Below are positions 15,940 to 24,976 of a DNA stretch of 64,000 bases, one piece after another; position 1 is the first letter of the stretch, and every line of letters begins with the position of its first letter. The position numbers were made by a program, and so were the translations under genes. Source of the DNA: Sphingomonas sp. TREG-RG-20F-R18-01 (GTDB lineage Bacteria; Pseudomonadota; Alphaproteobacteria; Sphingomonadales; Sphingomonadaceae); NCBI RefSeq assembly GCF_022662475.1, contig NZ_JAKNQQ010000007.1, positions 109,129 to 173,128 on the forward strand, given 5' to 3'. Under the pieces are notes generated by a model, which was not told the origin of the DNA, did not search any database, and saw nothing but the letters and a program-made list of their open reading frames with translations.

Positions 15940-17379
15940 ATGTCTTTCGCACATCTCGGCCTTGCCGAGCCGCTCGTCCGCGCGCTCGAAGCAAAGGGCT
16001 ATACCACCCCCACCCCGATCCAGGCGCAGTCGATCCCGATGCTGCTCGAAGGCCGCGATCTGCTCGGCATCGCGCAGACCGGCACCGGCAAGACCGCCGC
16101 GTTCGTGCTACCGTCGATCCAGCGCCTCGTCGCCGCCGACAAGCGCGTCCTGCCGACGCATTGCCGCATGCTGGTGCTCGCGCCGACGCGCGAACTTGCC
16201 AGCCAGATCGCCGATAGCGCGCGCGATTACGCCAAGTTCTCGAAGATGACCGTCGCGACGGTGTTCGGCGGGACCAGCATCAACAAGAACCGTCAGGACA
16301 TGAGCCGCGGCGTCGACATCCTCGTCGCCACGCCGGGCCGTCTGCTCGACCTGATCGAGCAGCGCATGGTCAGCCTCGCGATGCTCGAGATCCTCGTGCT
16401 CGACGAAGCCGACCAGATGCTCGACCTCGGCTTCATCCACGCGCTGCGCAAGATCGTGAAGATGCTGCCGCGCGTGCGCCAGACGCTGTTCTTCTCGGCC
16501 ACCATGCCGAACGCGATCCGCGAGCTCGCCGACCAGTTCCTCACCGATCCCGCGACCGTCAAGGTCGCGCCGGTGTCGAGCACGGCCGAGCGCGTCGAGC
16601 AGTATGTGTACTTCGTCAACCAAGGCGAGAAGCAGGCGCTGCTGACGATGCTGCTGGCCGACGGGTCGATCGAGCGTTGCCTCGTCTTCACGCGGACCAA
16701 GCATGGCGCGGACCGCGTCGTGAAGCTGCTCGGCGCGAATGGCATCCCGGCGAACGCGATCCACGGCAACAAGAGCCAGCCGCAGCGCGAGCGCGCGCTT
16801 GGCGAGTTCAAGACCGGCAAGGTCAAGGTGCTGGTCGCGACCGACATCGCGGCGCGCGGGATCGACGTCTCGGGCGTCAGCCACGTGTTCAACTTCGAGC
16901 TGCCCAACGTGGCGGAGCAGTACGTCCACCGCATCGGCCGCACCGCGCGCGCCGGCGCATCGGGCATCGCGATCAGCTTCTGCGCGGATGACGAGCGGAG
17001 CTACCTGCGCGACATCGAGAAGCTGACGCGCGTCAAGCCCGACATGGTCAAGCTCCCCGAGGGCTTCATGGCCGAAGCGGCGCGCATCAAGGCGGCGCGC
17101 CCGGCGGGTTCCGACGTCAGCGATCGTCCGCGCGACGAGAGCGGCCGTCACCGTGCGCCGCCGCGCGCAACCCACGCCGCGCGACCGACCGGCGAGCGTC
17201 CTGCCGGTGGCAGCCGTCCCTACAGCGCCGGTGGCGCGCGTCCGGCGGGGGGCGCTGGTCGTCCTGCGGGCGGTGGTCGCCCGGCCGGTGGTGGTCGTCC
17301 GGGTGGCAGCGGCCGTCCGGCGGGCGGTGGTCGCCCGGCTGGCGGCGGCGGTGGACGGCGGTCGCCTGCGGCTGGCTGA
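15940..17379 (+). CDS. DEAD-box ATP-dependent RNA helicase (RhlE-like)
   Basis: A 479-residue DEAD-box helicase that unwinds short RNA duplexes, probably in ribosome assembly or RNA decay. All motifs are visible: Q-motif TPTPIQAQSIP, AQTGTGKT, PTRELASQ, TPGRLLD, DEADQML, FSATMP and YVHRIGRTARAG. The last 70 residues are a Gly/Pro/Arg repeat (GRPAGGGRPAGG units), likely RNA-binding. MSFAHLGL at 15940 matches family starts. ATGs at 15913 and 15925 would add up to nine residues and cannot be excluded. A strong terminator follows at 17409. Confidence 0.92.
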   Translation: MSFAHLGLAEPLVRALEAKGYTTPTPIQAQSIPMLLEGRDLLGIAQTGTGKTAAFVLPSIQRLVAADKRVLPTHCRMLVLAPTRELASQIADSARDYAKFSKMTVATVFGGTSINKNRQDMSRGVDILVATPGRLLDLIEQRMVSLAMLEILVLDEADQMLDLGFIHALRKIVKMLPRVRQTLFFSATMPNAIRELADQFLTDPATVKVAPVSSTAERVEQYVYFVNQGEKQALLTMLLADGSIERCLVFTRTKHGADRVVKLLGANGIPANAIHGNKSQPQRERALGEFKTGKVKVLVATDIAARGIDVSGVSHVFNFELPNVAEQYVHRIGRTARAGASGIAISFCADDERSYLRDIEKLTRVKPDMVKLPEGFMAEAARIKAARPAGSDVSDRPRDESGRHRAPPRATHAARPTGERPAGGSRPYSAGGARPAGGAGRPAGGGRPAGGGRPGGSGRPAGGGRPAGGGGGRRSPAAG

Positions 17380-17408
17380 GGCTTTCCGGTTTCTGGCTAA
17401 TGCACGAG

Positions 17409-17435
17409 CGGCCGGTCCTTCGGGATCGGCCGTTT
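17409..17435 (+). terminator. Intrinsic terminator after the DEAD-box helicase
   Basis: The arms cggccggtcc and ggatcggccg pair over 10 bases around a ttcg tetraloop and are followed by ttt. It lies 30 bases after the helicase stop. Confidence 0.75.
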
Positions 17436-17477
17436 GCGTGTGTGCAGAGATCTTTGCGGCCACGCCCAACCAAGCCA

Positions 17478-17582
17478 CTTCCCCGGCGAAGGCCGGGGCC
17501 CAGTAGAGATGGCCGGGGTAACGAAGCGCAGCGCTCAAGGCTCTTCTGTCTCCCTACTGGGCCCCGGCCTTCGCCGGGGAAG
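17478..17582. repeat. Family A palindromic repeat
   Basis: About 27-base terminal inverted repeats (cttccccggcgaaggccggg and complement) enclose a 50-base centre containing gtaacgaagcgcagcg. This is the clearest consensus copy of the family that also occurs inside truB and the E2 gene. Confidence 0.85.
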
Positions 17583-17689
17583 CAATGAAGGGCCGGGCAC
17601 CCCCGGAAAACGCCCCGTTGCCGCGCGCTTCGTCTCGCGCTAGCTTCCCGTTGCAAAAGAAAACGAATCTACAGGGGAGAGGCCGGCGA

Positions 17690-19225
17690 ATGTCGCACCC
17701 ATGCGTCCATGCGCGGAGCGATCCGGGCAAGCCCGCGCTGATCGTCGCCGAAACCGGCGAGACGATCAGCTTCGCCGAGCTCGACCAGCGCTCCAACCGC
17801 GCCGCGCGGCTCTTTCGAGCGCATGGCCTGGAAGCGGGCGACACGATCGCGCTGTTTTGCGAGAACACCCCCCAATTCTACGACATTGCCTGGGGCGCGC
17901 AGCGCAGCGGGCTGTTCTTCGTCTGCATATCGACCAAGCTGACCGCGCCCGAGGTCGGCTATATCCTCGCGGACTCGGGCGCGAAGCTGGTGGTCGCGTC
18001 GGCGGGGCTCGCGGCGGTTGCGGAACAGGTTGCGCCCGAGCTTCAGCGGTTCGCGGTCGGCGGCGTCATCCCCGGCTGGCAGGACTGGGACGCGGCAGTC
18101 GCCGCCATGCCCGCCGACCCGATCTCCGACGAACGCGCCGGGGTCGACATGCTCTACTCCTCGGGCACCACCGGCCGCCCCAAGGGGGTCCGCGTCGCAC
18201 TTCCCGAAGACCCCGACATCGCCGCGACGACCGTGCTCGAAATGCTCGCGCGCGGGCTGTACGGGCTTGGCCCTGACAGCATCTATCTCAGCCCCGCGCC
18301 GCTTTATCATGCCGCGCCGTTGCGCTGGTCGATGACGGTCCAGCGGCTTGGCGGGACGGTCGTGATGATGGAGCATTTCGAGCCCGAAGCCGCGCTGGCG
18401 GCGATCGAACGCTATCGCATCACCGCGAGCCAATGGGTGCCGACGCATTTCGTCCGGCTGCTCAAGCTCGATCCCGCGGCGCGCGCGCGGCACGATCTGT
18501 CGAGCCTCAAGGTCGCGATCCATGCCGCCGCGCCGTGCCCGGTGCCGGTGAAGGAAGCGATGATCGACTGGTGGGGGCCGGTATTGTTCGAATATTACGC
18601 CGGGTCGGAGGGGAATGGCCTCACCACGATCGCCTCGACCGAATGGCTCGCGCATCGCGGGTCGGTCGGCAAGGCGGCGTATGGCGTGTTGCATGTCTGC
18701 GGCGAGGATGGCGCGGAGGTTGCGGCGGGCGAGGAGGGGCTGATCTATTTCGAGGGCGGCGGCGCGTTCGAATATCACAATGATCCCGAGAAGACCGCCG
18801 AGGCACGCAACGCGTTCGGCTGGTCGACGCTCGGCGATATCGGGCGGATCGATGCGGACGGCTATCTGTACCTCACCGACCGCAAGAGCTTCATGATCAT
18901 CTCAGGGGGCGTCAACATCTACCCCCAGGAGATCGAGAACCGCTTGATCACGCATCCGCGCGTCGCCGACGTCGCGGTGATCGGCGCGCCCGATGCGGAG
19001 ATGGGCGAGCGCGTCGTCGCGGTGGTCCAGCCGGTCGACATGGACGAAGCGGGGCCGGAGCTTGCCGCTGAGCTGATCGCCTGGTGCCGCGCCGAACTGT
19101 CGGGGGTGAAGACCCCGCGGCAGATCGATTTCACCGCGGAATTGCCACGCCATGCGACGGGCAAATTGTACAAACGGCTGCTGCGAGACCACTATTGGGG
19201 CGAGACGGGCAGCCGGATCGTCTGA
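17690..19225 (+). CDS. Acyl-CoA synthetase (AMP-binding enzyme)
   Basis: A 511-residue ANL-superfamily ligase that activates a carboxylic acid to its CoA thioester through an acyl-adenylate. The P-loop-like motif is SSGTTGRPKGVR. YYAGSEGNG is the A5 region, STLGDIGRIDADGYLYLTDR the A7/A8 region, and PRHATGKLYKRLL carries the catalytic A10 Lys. ATG 17690 follows ggggagagg. The order suggests the product passes to the crotonase encoded next, with which it overlaps or nearly overlaps. The substrate is unknown; FadD3- or FadD17-like short forms are comparable. Confidence 0.92.
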   Translation: MSHPCVHARSDPGKPALIVAETGETISFAELDQRSNRAARLFRAHGLEAGDTIALFCENTPQFYDIAWGAQRSGLFFVCISTKLTAPEVGYILADSGAKLVVASAGLAAVAEQVAPELQRFAVGGVIPGWQDWDAAVAAMPADPISDERAGVDMLYSSGTTGRPKGVRVALPEDPDIAATTVLEMLARGLYGLGPDSIYLSPAPLYHAAPLRWSMTVQRLGGTVVMMEHFEPEAALAAIERYRITASQWVPTHFVRLLKLDPAARARHDLSSLKVAIHAAAPCPVPVKEAMIDWWGPVLFEYYAGSEGNGLTTIASTEWLAHRGSVGKAAYGVLHVCGEDGAEVAAGEEGLIYFEGGGAFEYHNDPEKTAEARNAFGWSTLGDIGRIDADGYLYLTDRKSFMIISGGVNIYPQEIENRLITHPRVADVAVIGAPDAEMGERVVAVVQPVDMDEAGPELAAELIAWCRAELSGVKTPRQIDFTAELPRHATGKLYKRLLRDHYWGETGSRIV

Positions 19226-19236
19226 TGGAGAAGAGC

Positions 19237-20025
19237 ATGAACGACCGGGTTTCGATCACCGTCACCGATCACGTCGCCGACGTGCGGCTGACGCGCGCGG
19301 ACAAGATGAATGCGATCGACCCCGCGATGTTCGAGGGGATCGGCGCGGCGATCGACTCGCTCCACACGCGCAAGGACGTCCGCTGCGTCGTGCTGTCGGG
19401 CGAGGGCAAGGCGTTCTGCGCGGGGCTCGACATGACGAGCATGGCGGGGGGCGGATCGGGGCTGAGCACGGTCGACCGCAACGCGCAGGGCAGCATCCTG
19501 CCGCAGCATGTCACCTGGGGGTGGCGCAACCTGCCGATGCCGGTAATCGCGGCGGTGCACGGGGTCGCGTTCGGCGGCGGGTTCCAGATCATGTCGGGCG
19601 CGGACATCCGGATCGCCGCGCCGGGGACGCGTTTCGCGATCCGAGAGAGTTATTGGGGGCTGGTCCCCGACATGGCGGGCTTCCCGATCTGGCGCGGGCT
19701 GGTGCGCGACGACGTGCTGCGCGAGCTGGTCTATACGTCGCGCGAGTTCGATGCCGACGAGGCGCTCCACCACGGGTTCGTCACGCGGATCGCCCATGCG
19801 CCGCATGCGGCGGCGCTTGAGCTTGCGCATCTGATCGCGGCGAAAAGCCCCAATGCGATCCGCGGGGCGAAGCGGTTGTGCAACCTGGCGTTCGATGCGG
19901 ATGCGCGGTCGTTGCTGGAGGCAGAGACCGCCGAGCAGGTCGCGGTGATCGGCAAGCCCGCGATGATGGAGCAGGTCGCCGCGAACATCCAGAAACGGCC
20001 TGCGGTGTTTCACGACGCGGATTGA
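19237..20025 (+). CDS. Crotonase/enoyl-CoA hydratase family protein
   Basis: A 262-residue crotonase-fold protein. GKAFCAGLDM and HGVAFGGGFQIMSGADIRIA form the oxyanion hole and CoA-binding region. The second catalytic region reads RESYWGLVPDMAG, with Asp rather than the common Glu-Gly-Gly pattern, so hydratase activity is not certain. GGAGAAG precedes the ATG at 19237. An alternative ATG at 19225 overlaps the stop of the synthetase gene and would add four residues. Co-transcribed with the acyl-CoA synthetase. Confidence 0.9.
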   Translation: MNDRVSITVTDHVADVRLTRADKMNAIDPAMFEGIGAAIDSLHTRKDVRCVVLSGEGKAFCAGLDMTSMAGGGSGLSTVDRNAQGSILPQHVTWGWRNLPMPVIAAVHGVAFGGGFQIMSGADIRIAAPGTRFAIRESYWGLVPDMAGFPIWRGLVRDDVLRELVYTSREFDADEALHHGFVTRIAHAPHAAALELAHLIAAKSPNAIRGAKRLCNLAFDADARSLLEAETAEQVAVIGKPAMMEQVAANIQKRPAVFHDAD

Positions 20026-20039
20026 ACCGGTCGGCCTTC

Positions 20040-20140
20040 TTCCCCGGCGAAGGCCGGGGCCCAGTCGCGGGCCGCGGGTAGCTCCGTAGCTGCCCTCTCC
20101 ATCGACCATCACGACTGGGCCCCGGCCTCCGCCGGGGAAG
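20040..20140. repeat. Family A palindromic repeat
   Basis: The terminal arms ttccccggcgaaggccgggg and their complement (ending gccggggaag) lie between convergent genes. The inner region keeps only gtagctgccctctcc of the family core. It may serve as a bidirectional transcript end. Confidence 0.82.
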
Positions 20141-20162
20141 TGCCCGTGTTCGATCGGTCGCT

Positions 20163-21461
20163 CTACCGCTCATACGCCTTCGGCAAAGCACCCTCCTGCG
20201 GCACCATATACCGATCCCGCAGCGCATCCTGCCGCGTCCGAAGCGGCTGTTTCACCCCGTCGATATAGACCGCAGCCACCCCGGTCCCCAGTTCCAGCGG
20301 ATCGCCATCCCACACCACGACATCGCCGCGCCGCCCCGCCTTGAGCGAGCCGATCTCGTCACCCATCCCGATCGCTTCCGCCGGCACCGAGGTGATCGCC
20401 GCGAACGCCGCATTCCAGTCGAGCCCGGTCGCGCCCGGCAGCTTGGTCAACGCGACCAGATTGCCCGCATATTGCTTTTCGAGCCGCGCCTGGCGCGCGT
20501 CATTGTCGTTGATCGTGCCCAGTCCGACGAGCACCCCCGCCGCCTTCATCCGCCCGACGTTCGACTGGGTCGAGCCCAGTTGATCGAACGAATTGGGCAG
20601 ATCGGTCAGCGCCGACGCAATCACCGGGATGCGCGCCGCGACGAGTTGCGGCGCGACCATCCAGCCCTCCGCCGCGCCGACGAAGACCATCTTCACCGCG
20701 GGGAAATCCCGCTTGAGGTCGATCAGCGCGAGCATGTCCGACGCGCGCTCGACATGAACGAGCAGCGGCATCCTGCCGTTCGCCACAGGAACAAGAGCCT
20801 CGGCATCGGCGCGAGTCAGCAGCGCGCCCTTGCCCTGGTCGGCATAGTGATTGGGGTCGCGCGCGAAGTCCTTCGCCTGCGCCATCGCGTTGCGGAACAT
20901 CGCGATCGCGGCGGGCCGGCTCCCCCCGGCGGCGCGCCCGCCGTCCACGCCATATTCCATGAACTGGAACGCGCGCGGCCGGGTGACCGGCGAACGGTCC
21001 GCCCCGAGATCAATCACCGCGCCCATCCCCGCGAAGATCGACCCGGCGTTGTCGGGCGCGACGATCGCGCGTGTCACCCCCTCGGCGCGGTTGAGCGGGA
21101 TCGCGCTGGTGCTCGAATTGACCGCCGACGCGATGTCGATCGCGGCGTGGAACGGGCTGGTCTTCGCGCCAGCATCCGCGGTCTCGTCGACGCCGTCGAC
21201 TTCGATGATCCCCATCCGTGTAAAGCCGGCGACGATCCCGGGGGTGACCCAGCGCCCGCCCGCATCGACCGTTTCGACCCCGCCGGGAACCGCGACCCCG
21301 CGCCCAGCCGCGACCACGCGACCGTCGCGCACGATCACGGTGCCACCCTCGATCGGCGCGGAGCCGTCACCGATGACGAGCTTGGCGTTGGTGATCGCGA
21401 CGGTCTGCGCCGCCACGGGGGTTGCCAGCAGCGCGGCGGAGAGGAGGAGCAGGCGCTTCAC
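20163..21461 (-). CDS. Amidohydrolase-family protein lacking the first metal motif
   Basis: A 432-residue exported protein with a signal peptide (MKRLLLLSAALLATPVAAQ). The amidohydrolase composite domain is recognisable: VRDGRVVAAGRG at the start and GDEIGSLKAGRRGDVVVWDGDPLE near the end. The usual HxH metal site after the TPG turn is absent: TPGIVAGFTRMG stands where the partner gene has TPGIIDIHSHLG. Other metal-ligand motifs also seem lost. It may be a structural partner or a divergent enzyme. Its start overlaps the stop of the upstream paralogue as ATGA. Confidence 0.83.
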   Translation of the reverse strand: MKRLLLLSAALLATPVAAQTVAITNAKLVIGDGSAPIEGGTVIVRDGRVVAAGRGVAVPGGVETVDAGGRWVTPGIVAGFTRMGIIEVDGVDETADAGAKTSPFHAAIDIASAVNSSTSAIPLNRAEGVTRAIVAPDNAGSIFAGMGAVIDLGADRSPVTRPRAFQFMEYGVDGGRAAGGSRPAAIAMFRNAMAQAKDFARDPNHYADQGKGALLTRADAEALVPVANGRMPLLVHVERASDMLALIDLKRDFPAVKMVFVGAAEGWMVAPQLVAARIPVIASALTDLPNSFDQLGSTQSNVGRMKAAGVLVGLGTINDNDARQARLEKQYAGNLVALTKLPGATGLDWNAAFAAITSVPAEAIGMGDEIGSLKAGRRGDVVVWDGDPLELGTGVAAVYIDGVKQPLRTRQDALRDRYMVPQEGALPKAYER

Positions 21462-22897
21462 TTCACATCTCCCGAGCCGGGCTGGCCAAGTTCGAAATCA
21501 GAAACCGGTCGGCGTTTCGGGTCGTTCGCGTCGTAAAGCAAAGCGCCGTCGATCCACACCTTCTCGGGCCGGGTATAGACGCTGAACGGGTTGCCGTTCC
21601 ACAGCACGACGTCGGCCATCTTGCCGGGCTTGAGGCTGCCGGTCTTGTCGGCGATGTGGAGTGCCTTGGCGGGGTTGTAGGTCAGCCATTCCCACGCGAC
21701 CGCGTCCGAGATCTGGATCCCCGCGCGCCGCCCGGCGGCGAGCGCCTTGGCGACTTCCTGGTTCAAGCGCTGGATTCCGTTCTCGTCATCCGAGTGGATC
21801 ATCGCGCACGCGCCGTTCTTCTGGAGCAGCGCGAGATTCTCGCCGATCGCGTCGTACGACTCCATCTTGAAGCCCCACCAGTCCGCCCAGACCGCGGCGC
21901 AGGTCCCGTTCTGCTTCAACAAATCGGCGATCTTGTACGCCTCGACCGCGTGGTGGAACGCGCTGACGTGGTAGCCGAACTCCTTCGCCATATCCATGAC
22001 GATGGCCATTTCGTCCGCGCGGTAGCAATGGTTCTGGACGAGGATCTCGCCCGACAGCACGCCTGCGAGCGTGTCCATCGCGATGTCGCGGCCGGGGACC
22101 TCGCCGCCGTCCTTCTCGTATTTGTCCCATTTGCGCTTATACTCGACCGCCTTCGCCCAGGTCTGGCGGTCGACCGCGATGTTGCCCATCCGGGTCGAGG
22201 GCTCGCGTCCCTTGCTGCCATAGACGCGCTTGGGGTTCTCGCCGCACGCCATCTTGAGACCGTAAGGCGCGCCGGGGAACTTCATCCCCTGCTCGGTGCG
22301 CGCATAGACGTTCTTGATGACGACCGAGCGGCCGCCCATCAGGTTCGCCGAACCGGGGAGGATCTGCAGCGTCGTCACCCCGCCATTGACGAGCGCACGG
22401 CTGAAGCCGGGGTCCTGCGGCCATACGCTGTGCTCGGCCCAGACTTCGGGGGTGGTCGGGCTGGTCGCCTCGTTACCGTCCGAATTGGCCTCGACCGCGG
22501 GCGTCGGATAGTCGCCGAGATGGCTGTGAATATCGATGATCCCGGGCGTGAGCGTCTTGCCGGTGCCGTCGATCACGGTCGCGCCGGCCGGCGCATCGAT
22601 GCTCTGGCCGAGCGCGACGATCTTGCCGTCGGCGAACAGCACCGACCCATTGTCGATCCTGCCGCCTTCGCCGTCGAAGATGGTGACGTGCGTGACGAGC
22701 GTCGGGGTGCCCGGATAGCGCTTGTAGGTCGATGGGAAGGGATCATGGCTGAACCCCTTGCCGACGCCGGGACCCTTGCCCGAGCCCTTGGCGGCATCCG
22801 CCTTGGTCGAAACGCTTGCCGGATGGCCACCCCCATCGCTCGCGCAGCCCGCCAGCAGGGCGGCGAGCGCCACCGTGGCCAAACCGATATGCTTCAT
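21458..22897 (-). CDS. Amidohydrolase-family lipoprotein
   Basis: A 479-residue amidohydrolase, probably periplasmic and lipid-anchored (LAALLAGC lipobox at residues 11-18). LTPGIIDIHSHLGDYP holds the HxH metal site, VTTLQILPGSANLMGG is typical of the imidazolonepropionase/prolidase-like subgroup, and AFHHAVEAYKIADLL supplies later His ligands. KTGSLKPGKMADVVLWNGNP closes the composite beta domain. aagggggttgggc precedes the ATG at 22897. It is translationally coupled to the metal-motif-deficient paralogue downstream. The substrate is unknown; cyclic amides or peptides are plausible. Confidence 0.88.
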   Translation of the reverse strand: MKHIGLATVALAALLAGCASDGGGHPASVSTKADAAKGSGKGPGVGKGFSHDPFPSTYKRYPGTPTLVTHVTIFDGEGGRIDNGSVLFADGKIVALGQSIDAPAGATVIDGTGKTLTPGIIDIHSHLGDYPTPAVEANSDGNEATSPTTPEVWAEHSVWPQDPGFSRALVNGGVTTLQILPGSANLMGGRSVVIKNVYARTEQGMKFPGAPYGLKMACGENPKRVYGSKGREPSTRMGNIAVDRQTWAKAVEYKRKWDKYEKDGGEVPGRDIAMDTLAGVLSGEILVQNHCYRADEMAIVMDMAKEFGYHVSAFHHAVEAYKIADLLKQNGTCAAVWADWWGFKMESYDAIGENLALLQKNGACAMIHSDDENGIQRLNQEVAKALAAGRRAGIQISDAVAWEWLTYNPAKALHIADKTGSLKPGKMADVVLWNGNPFSVYTRPEKVWIDGALLYDANDPKRRPVSDFELGQPGSGDVK

Positions 22898-23031
22898 GCC
22901 CAACCCCCTTCGCGCGTTTCGCGCTGTATTGGTGGAGTAATCCGGCAGGATGGGGAGGCTGTCAACAGCCTTGCCGATCGCGTGTGGCGGTTCGATATCC
23001 CGTGCGCGCTACCGTCGGTCGGACTTGGAAG

Positions 23032-23053
23032 GTTAGGGGAAAGTTAGGCGAAA
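23032..23053. repeat. Two 11-base direct repeats in the amidohydrolase/cytochrome upstream region
   Basis: gttaggggaaa and gttaggcgaaa stand side by side with one mismatch. They lie in the shared upstream region (22898-23192) of the divergent amidohydrolase and cytochrome genes and could be a regulator site. Nothing else is recognised in this 295-base gap. Confidence 0.4.
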
Positions 23054-23192
23054 ACGATCGCGAAGCGGCGCTTCTTTCCTGCCCCTTCCAGACTTTTACA
23101 GGCGGACGGTGGCATGCAATGCTGTCAAAGAGCGAAGCGGGATCCTAGCAGCAATCCGGTTTGTAGGACAGGATGCCGCCCTGTACGGTGGC

Positions 23193-23633
23193 ATGATGGT
23201 GTCCCGATCGATGATCCTTGCGCTCGCCGCCGCGCTGGTGCTCGCCGCCTGTTCGCCCGACGACAGGGAAGCGCGCCGTCGTGCGGCGGGGCCGATGCCG
23301 TCGGTGGCGGCGCTCGCGCGGGTGGCCAGCGCCGCTGCGGGCGCCAGGCTCTTCACCCGGTGCTCCGCCTGCCATTCGATCGGCCGGGGCGCACCCGATC
23401 TCGGGGGACCCAACCTGTACGGGGTAATGGGACAGGAGATCGGCCAGAACAGTCCGCGCTTCGCCTATACGGCCGCATTGCAGGCGGTCGGCGGACGCTG
23501 GACGCGCGCGCGGATGGATGCCTGGCTCGCCAACCCCCGGCGCTTTGCGCCCGGCACGGCGATGGGGTTCGCGGGACTGGCCGATCCGCTCGATCGCGCG
23601 GATGTCATCGCCTATCTGGAGACGCAGCGGTGA
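23193..23633 (+). CDS. Class I c-type cytochrome, lipoprotein
   Basis: A 146-residue exported cytochrome c. The N-terminus has a lipoprotein signal (MILALAAALVLAACS). CSACHS is the haem-attachment CxxCH at about residues 55-59, GPNLYGVMG gives the Pro/Leu loop, and PGTAMGFAG carries the likely axial Met. This resembles mitochondrial/alphaproteobacterial cytochrome c552-type electron carriers. The start could be 23193, 23196 or 23211; none has a strong ribosome binding site. No oxidase or dehydrogenase gene lies next to it, so its partner is unknown. Confidence 0.88.
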   Translation: MMVSRSMILALAAALVLAACSPDDREARRRAAGPMPSVAALARVASAAAGARLFTRCSACHSIGRGAPDLGGPNLYGVMGQEIGQNSPRFAYTAALQAVGGRWTRARMDAWLANPRRFAPGTAMGFAGLADPLDRADVIAYLETQR

Positions 23634-23684
23634 TGACGCCCTGGTGCGGCTAGGGGCGGCGCTCCCGCTCCGTCGCGTCGCGCG

Positions 23685-24839
23685 CTACAGCGAGCGCCCG
23701 ATCAGCTCCTTCATGATCTCGTTCGTCCCCCCGAAGATCCGCGTCACCCGCGCAGCGCGCCACGCGCGCGCGATCGGATATTCGTTCATATAGCCAGCGC
23801 CGCCGTGGAGCTGGAGGCAGGCGTCCATTACCTCCCATTGCAGATCGGTGTGCCACAGCTTGGCGGCGGCGCCTTCCTCGTTGGTCAGTTCGCCCTTCAG
23901 ATGCCGCGTGATCGCCCAGTCGAGATGCGCCCAGCCGACCTGCAGCTTGGCTTTCAGGTCCGCGAGCACGAAGCGCGTGTTCTGGAAATCGAACACCATC
24001 CCCGCAAAGGCCTTGCGCGTCTTGGTGAACTCGACCGTCTCGTCGAACGCCTTTTGCGCCGACGCGTGGACCGACACCGCGATCGACAGGCGTTCCTGCG
24101 GCAGCTGGCTCATCAGATAGATGAAACCCTTGCCCTCTTCGCCGAGGCAATTGGTCATCGGCACGCGGACATCCTCGAAGAACAGCTCGGACGTGTCGGC
24201 GGCGTCTTGCCCGATCTTGTCGAGCTTGCGGCCCTTGCTGAACCCCTCGCGGTCGCTTTCGACCAGGATGATCGACATGCCTTTCCACGCGGGCTTGGCA
24301 TCGGGGTCGGTCTTGGCGACGACCAGGGTCAGGTCGGTGTTCTGGCCGTTGGTGATGTAAGTCTTGGACCCATTGATGACATAGTGATTGCCATCCTTTT
24401 TCGCGGTCGTGCGGATCGCCTGGAGATCGGATCCAGTGCCCGGCTCGGTCATCGCGATCGCGGTGATCACCTCGCCCGAGACGAGCTTGGGGAGCCACTG
24501 CCCCTTCTGCTCTTCCGACCCATAGGTTTCGAGATAACCGCAGACGATGTCGGACTGGAGCGAGAAGCCCGCGGGCACGCCATTATACGCCATCTCCTCG
24601 TCGACGATCGCATTATAGCCAAAGTCGAGCCCCAGCCCGCCGTAAGCCTCGGGCACGGTCGGGCAGAGCATCCCGATCTCGCCCGCCTTGCGCCAGAAAT
24701 CCTTGGGGACGAGCCGGTCTTCCTCCCAGCGATTGACGTGCGGGACGCCTTCCTTCTGCAGGAAGCTCCGCACCGTCTGGCGGAATGCCTCGTGATCTTC
24801 GGTATACGCAAAGCGGCCGGCGACGGAGTCGAGCGTCAT
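23685..24839 (-). CDS. Long-chain-type acyl-CoA dehydrogenase
   Basis: A 384-residue FAD enzyme that makes the 2,3-double bond in acyl-CoAs, passing electrons to ETF. AIAMTEPGTGSDLQ and YVINGSKTYITNG are signature segments. The catalytic Glu seems to lie in LPQERLSIA, as in mitochondrial LCAD, since the later position reads IFGGTNEIM with Gly in place of the medium-chain catalytic Glu. GAGG precedes the ATG at 24839. The gene is divergent from the FAH-family gene. Confidence 0.92.
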   Translation of the reverse strand: MTLDSVAGRFAYTEDHEAFRQTVRSFLQKEGVPHVNRWEEDRLVPKDFWRKAGEIGMLCPTVPEAYGGLGLDFGYNAIVDEEMAYNGVPAGFSLQSDIVCGYLETYGSEEQKGQWLPKLVSGEVITAIAMTEPGTGSDLQAIRTTAKKDGNHYVINGSKTYITNGQNTDLTLVVAKTDPDAKPAWKGMSIILVESDREGFSKGRKLDKIGQDAADTSELFFEDVRVPMTNCLGEEGKGFIYLMSQLPQERLSIAVSVHASAQKAFDETVEFTKTRKAFAGMVFDFQNTRFVLADLKAKLQVGWAHLDWAITRHLKGELTNEEGAAAKLWHTDLQWEVMDACLQLHGGAGYMNEYPIARAWRAARVTRIFGGTNEIMKELIGRSL

Positions 24840-24925
24840 CAGATCAGTCCTCTCTTGCAACCTTCTTTTGTCGAGATGTGCGGGGGGATGACGCGAACGT
24901 CAATCACTATCGCGACAGCCCGCGC

Positions 24926-24953
24926 TCGACACGCCCGGGCAGGGGGGTATGCT
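24926..24953 (+). promoter_or_regulatory. Putative promoter of the FAH-family gene
   Basis: TCGACA (24926-24931) and TATGCT (24948-24953), 16 bases apart, lie just upstream of ggagag and the ATG at 24977. Prediction from sequence only. Confidence 0.35.
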
Positions 24954-24976
24954 AGGGGAAAATCGCAGGAGAGTTC

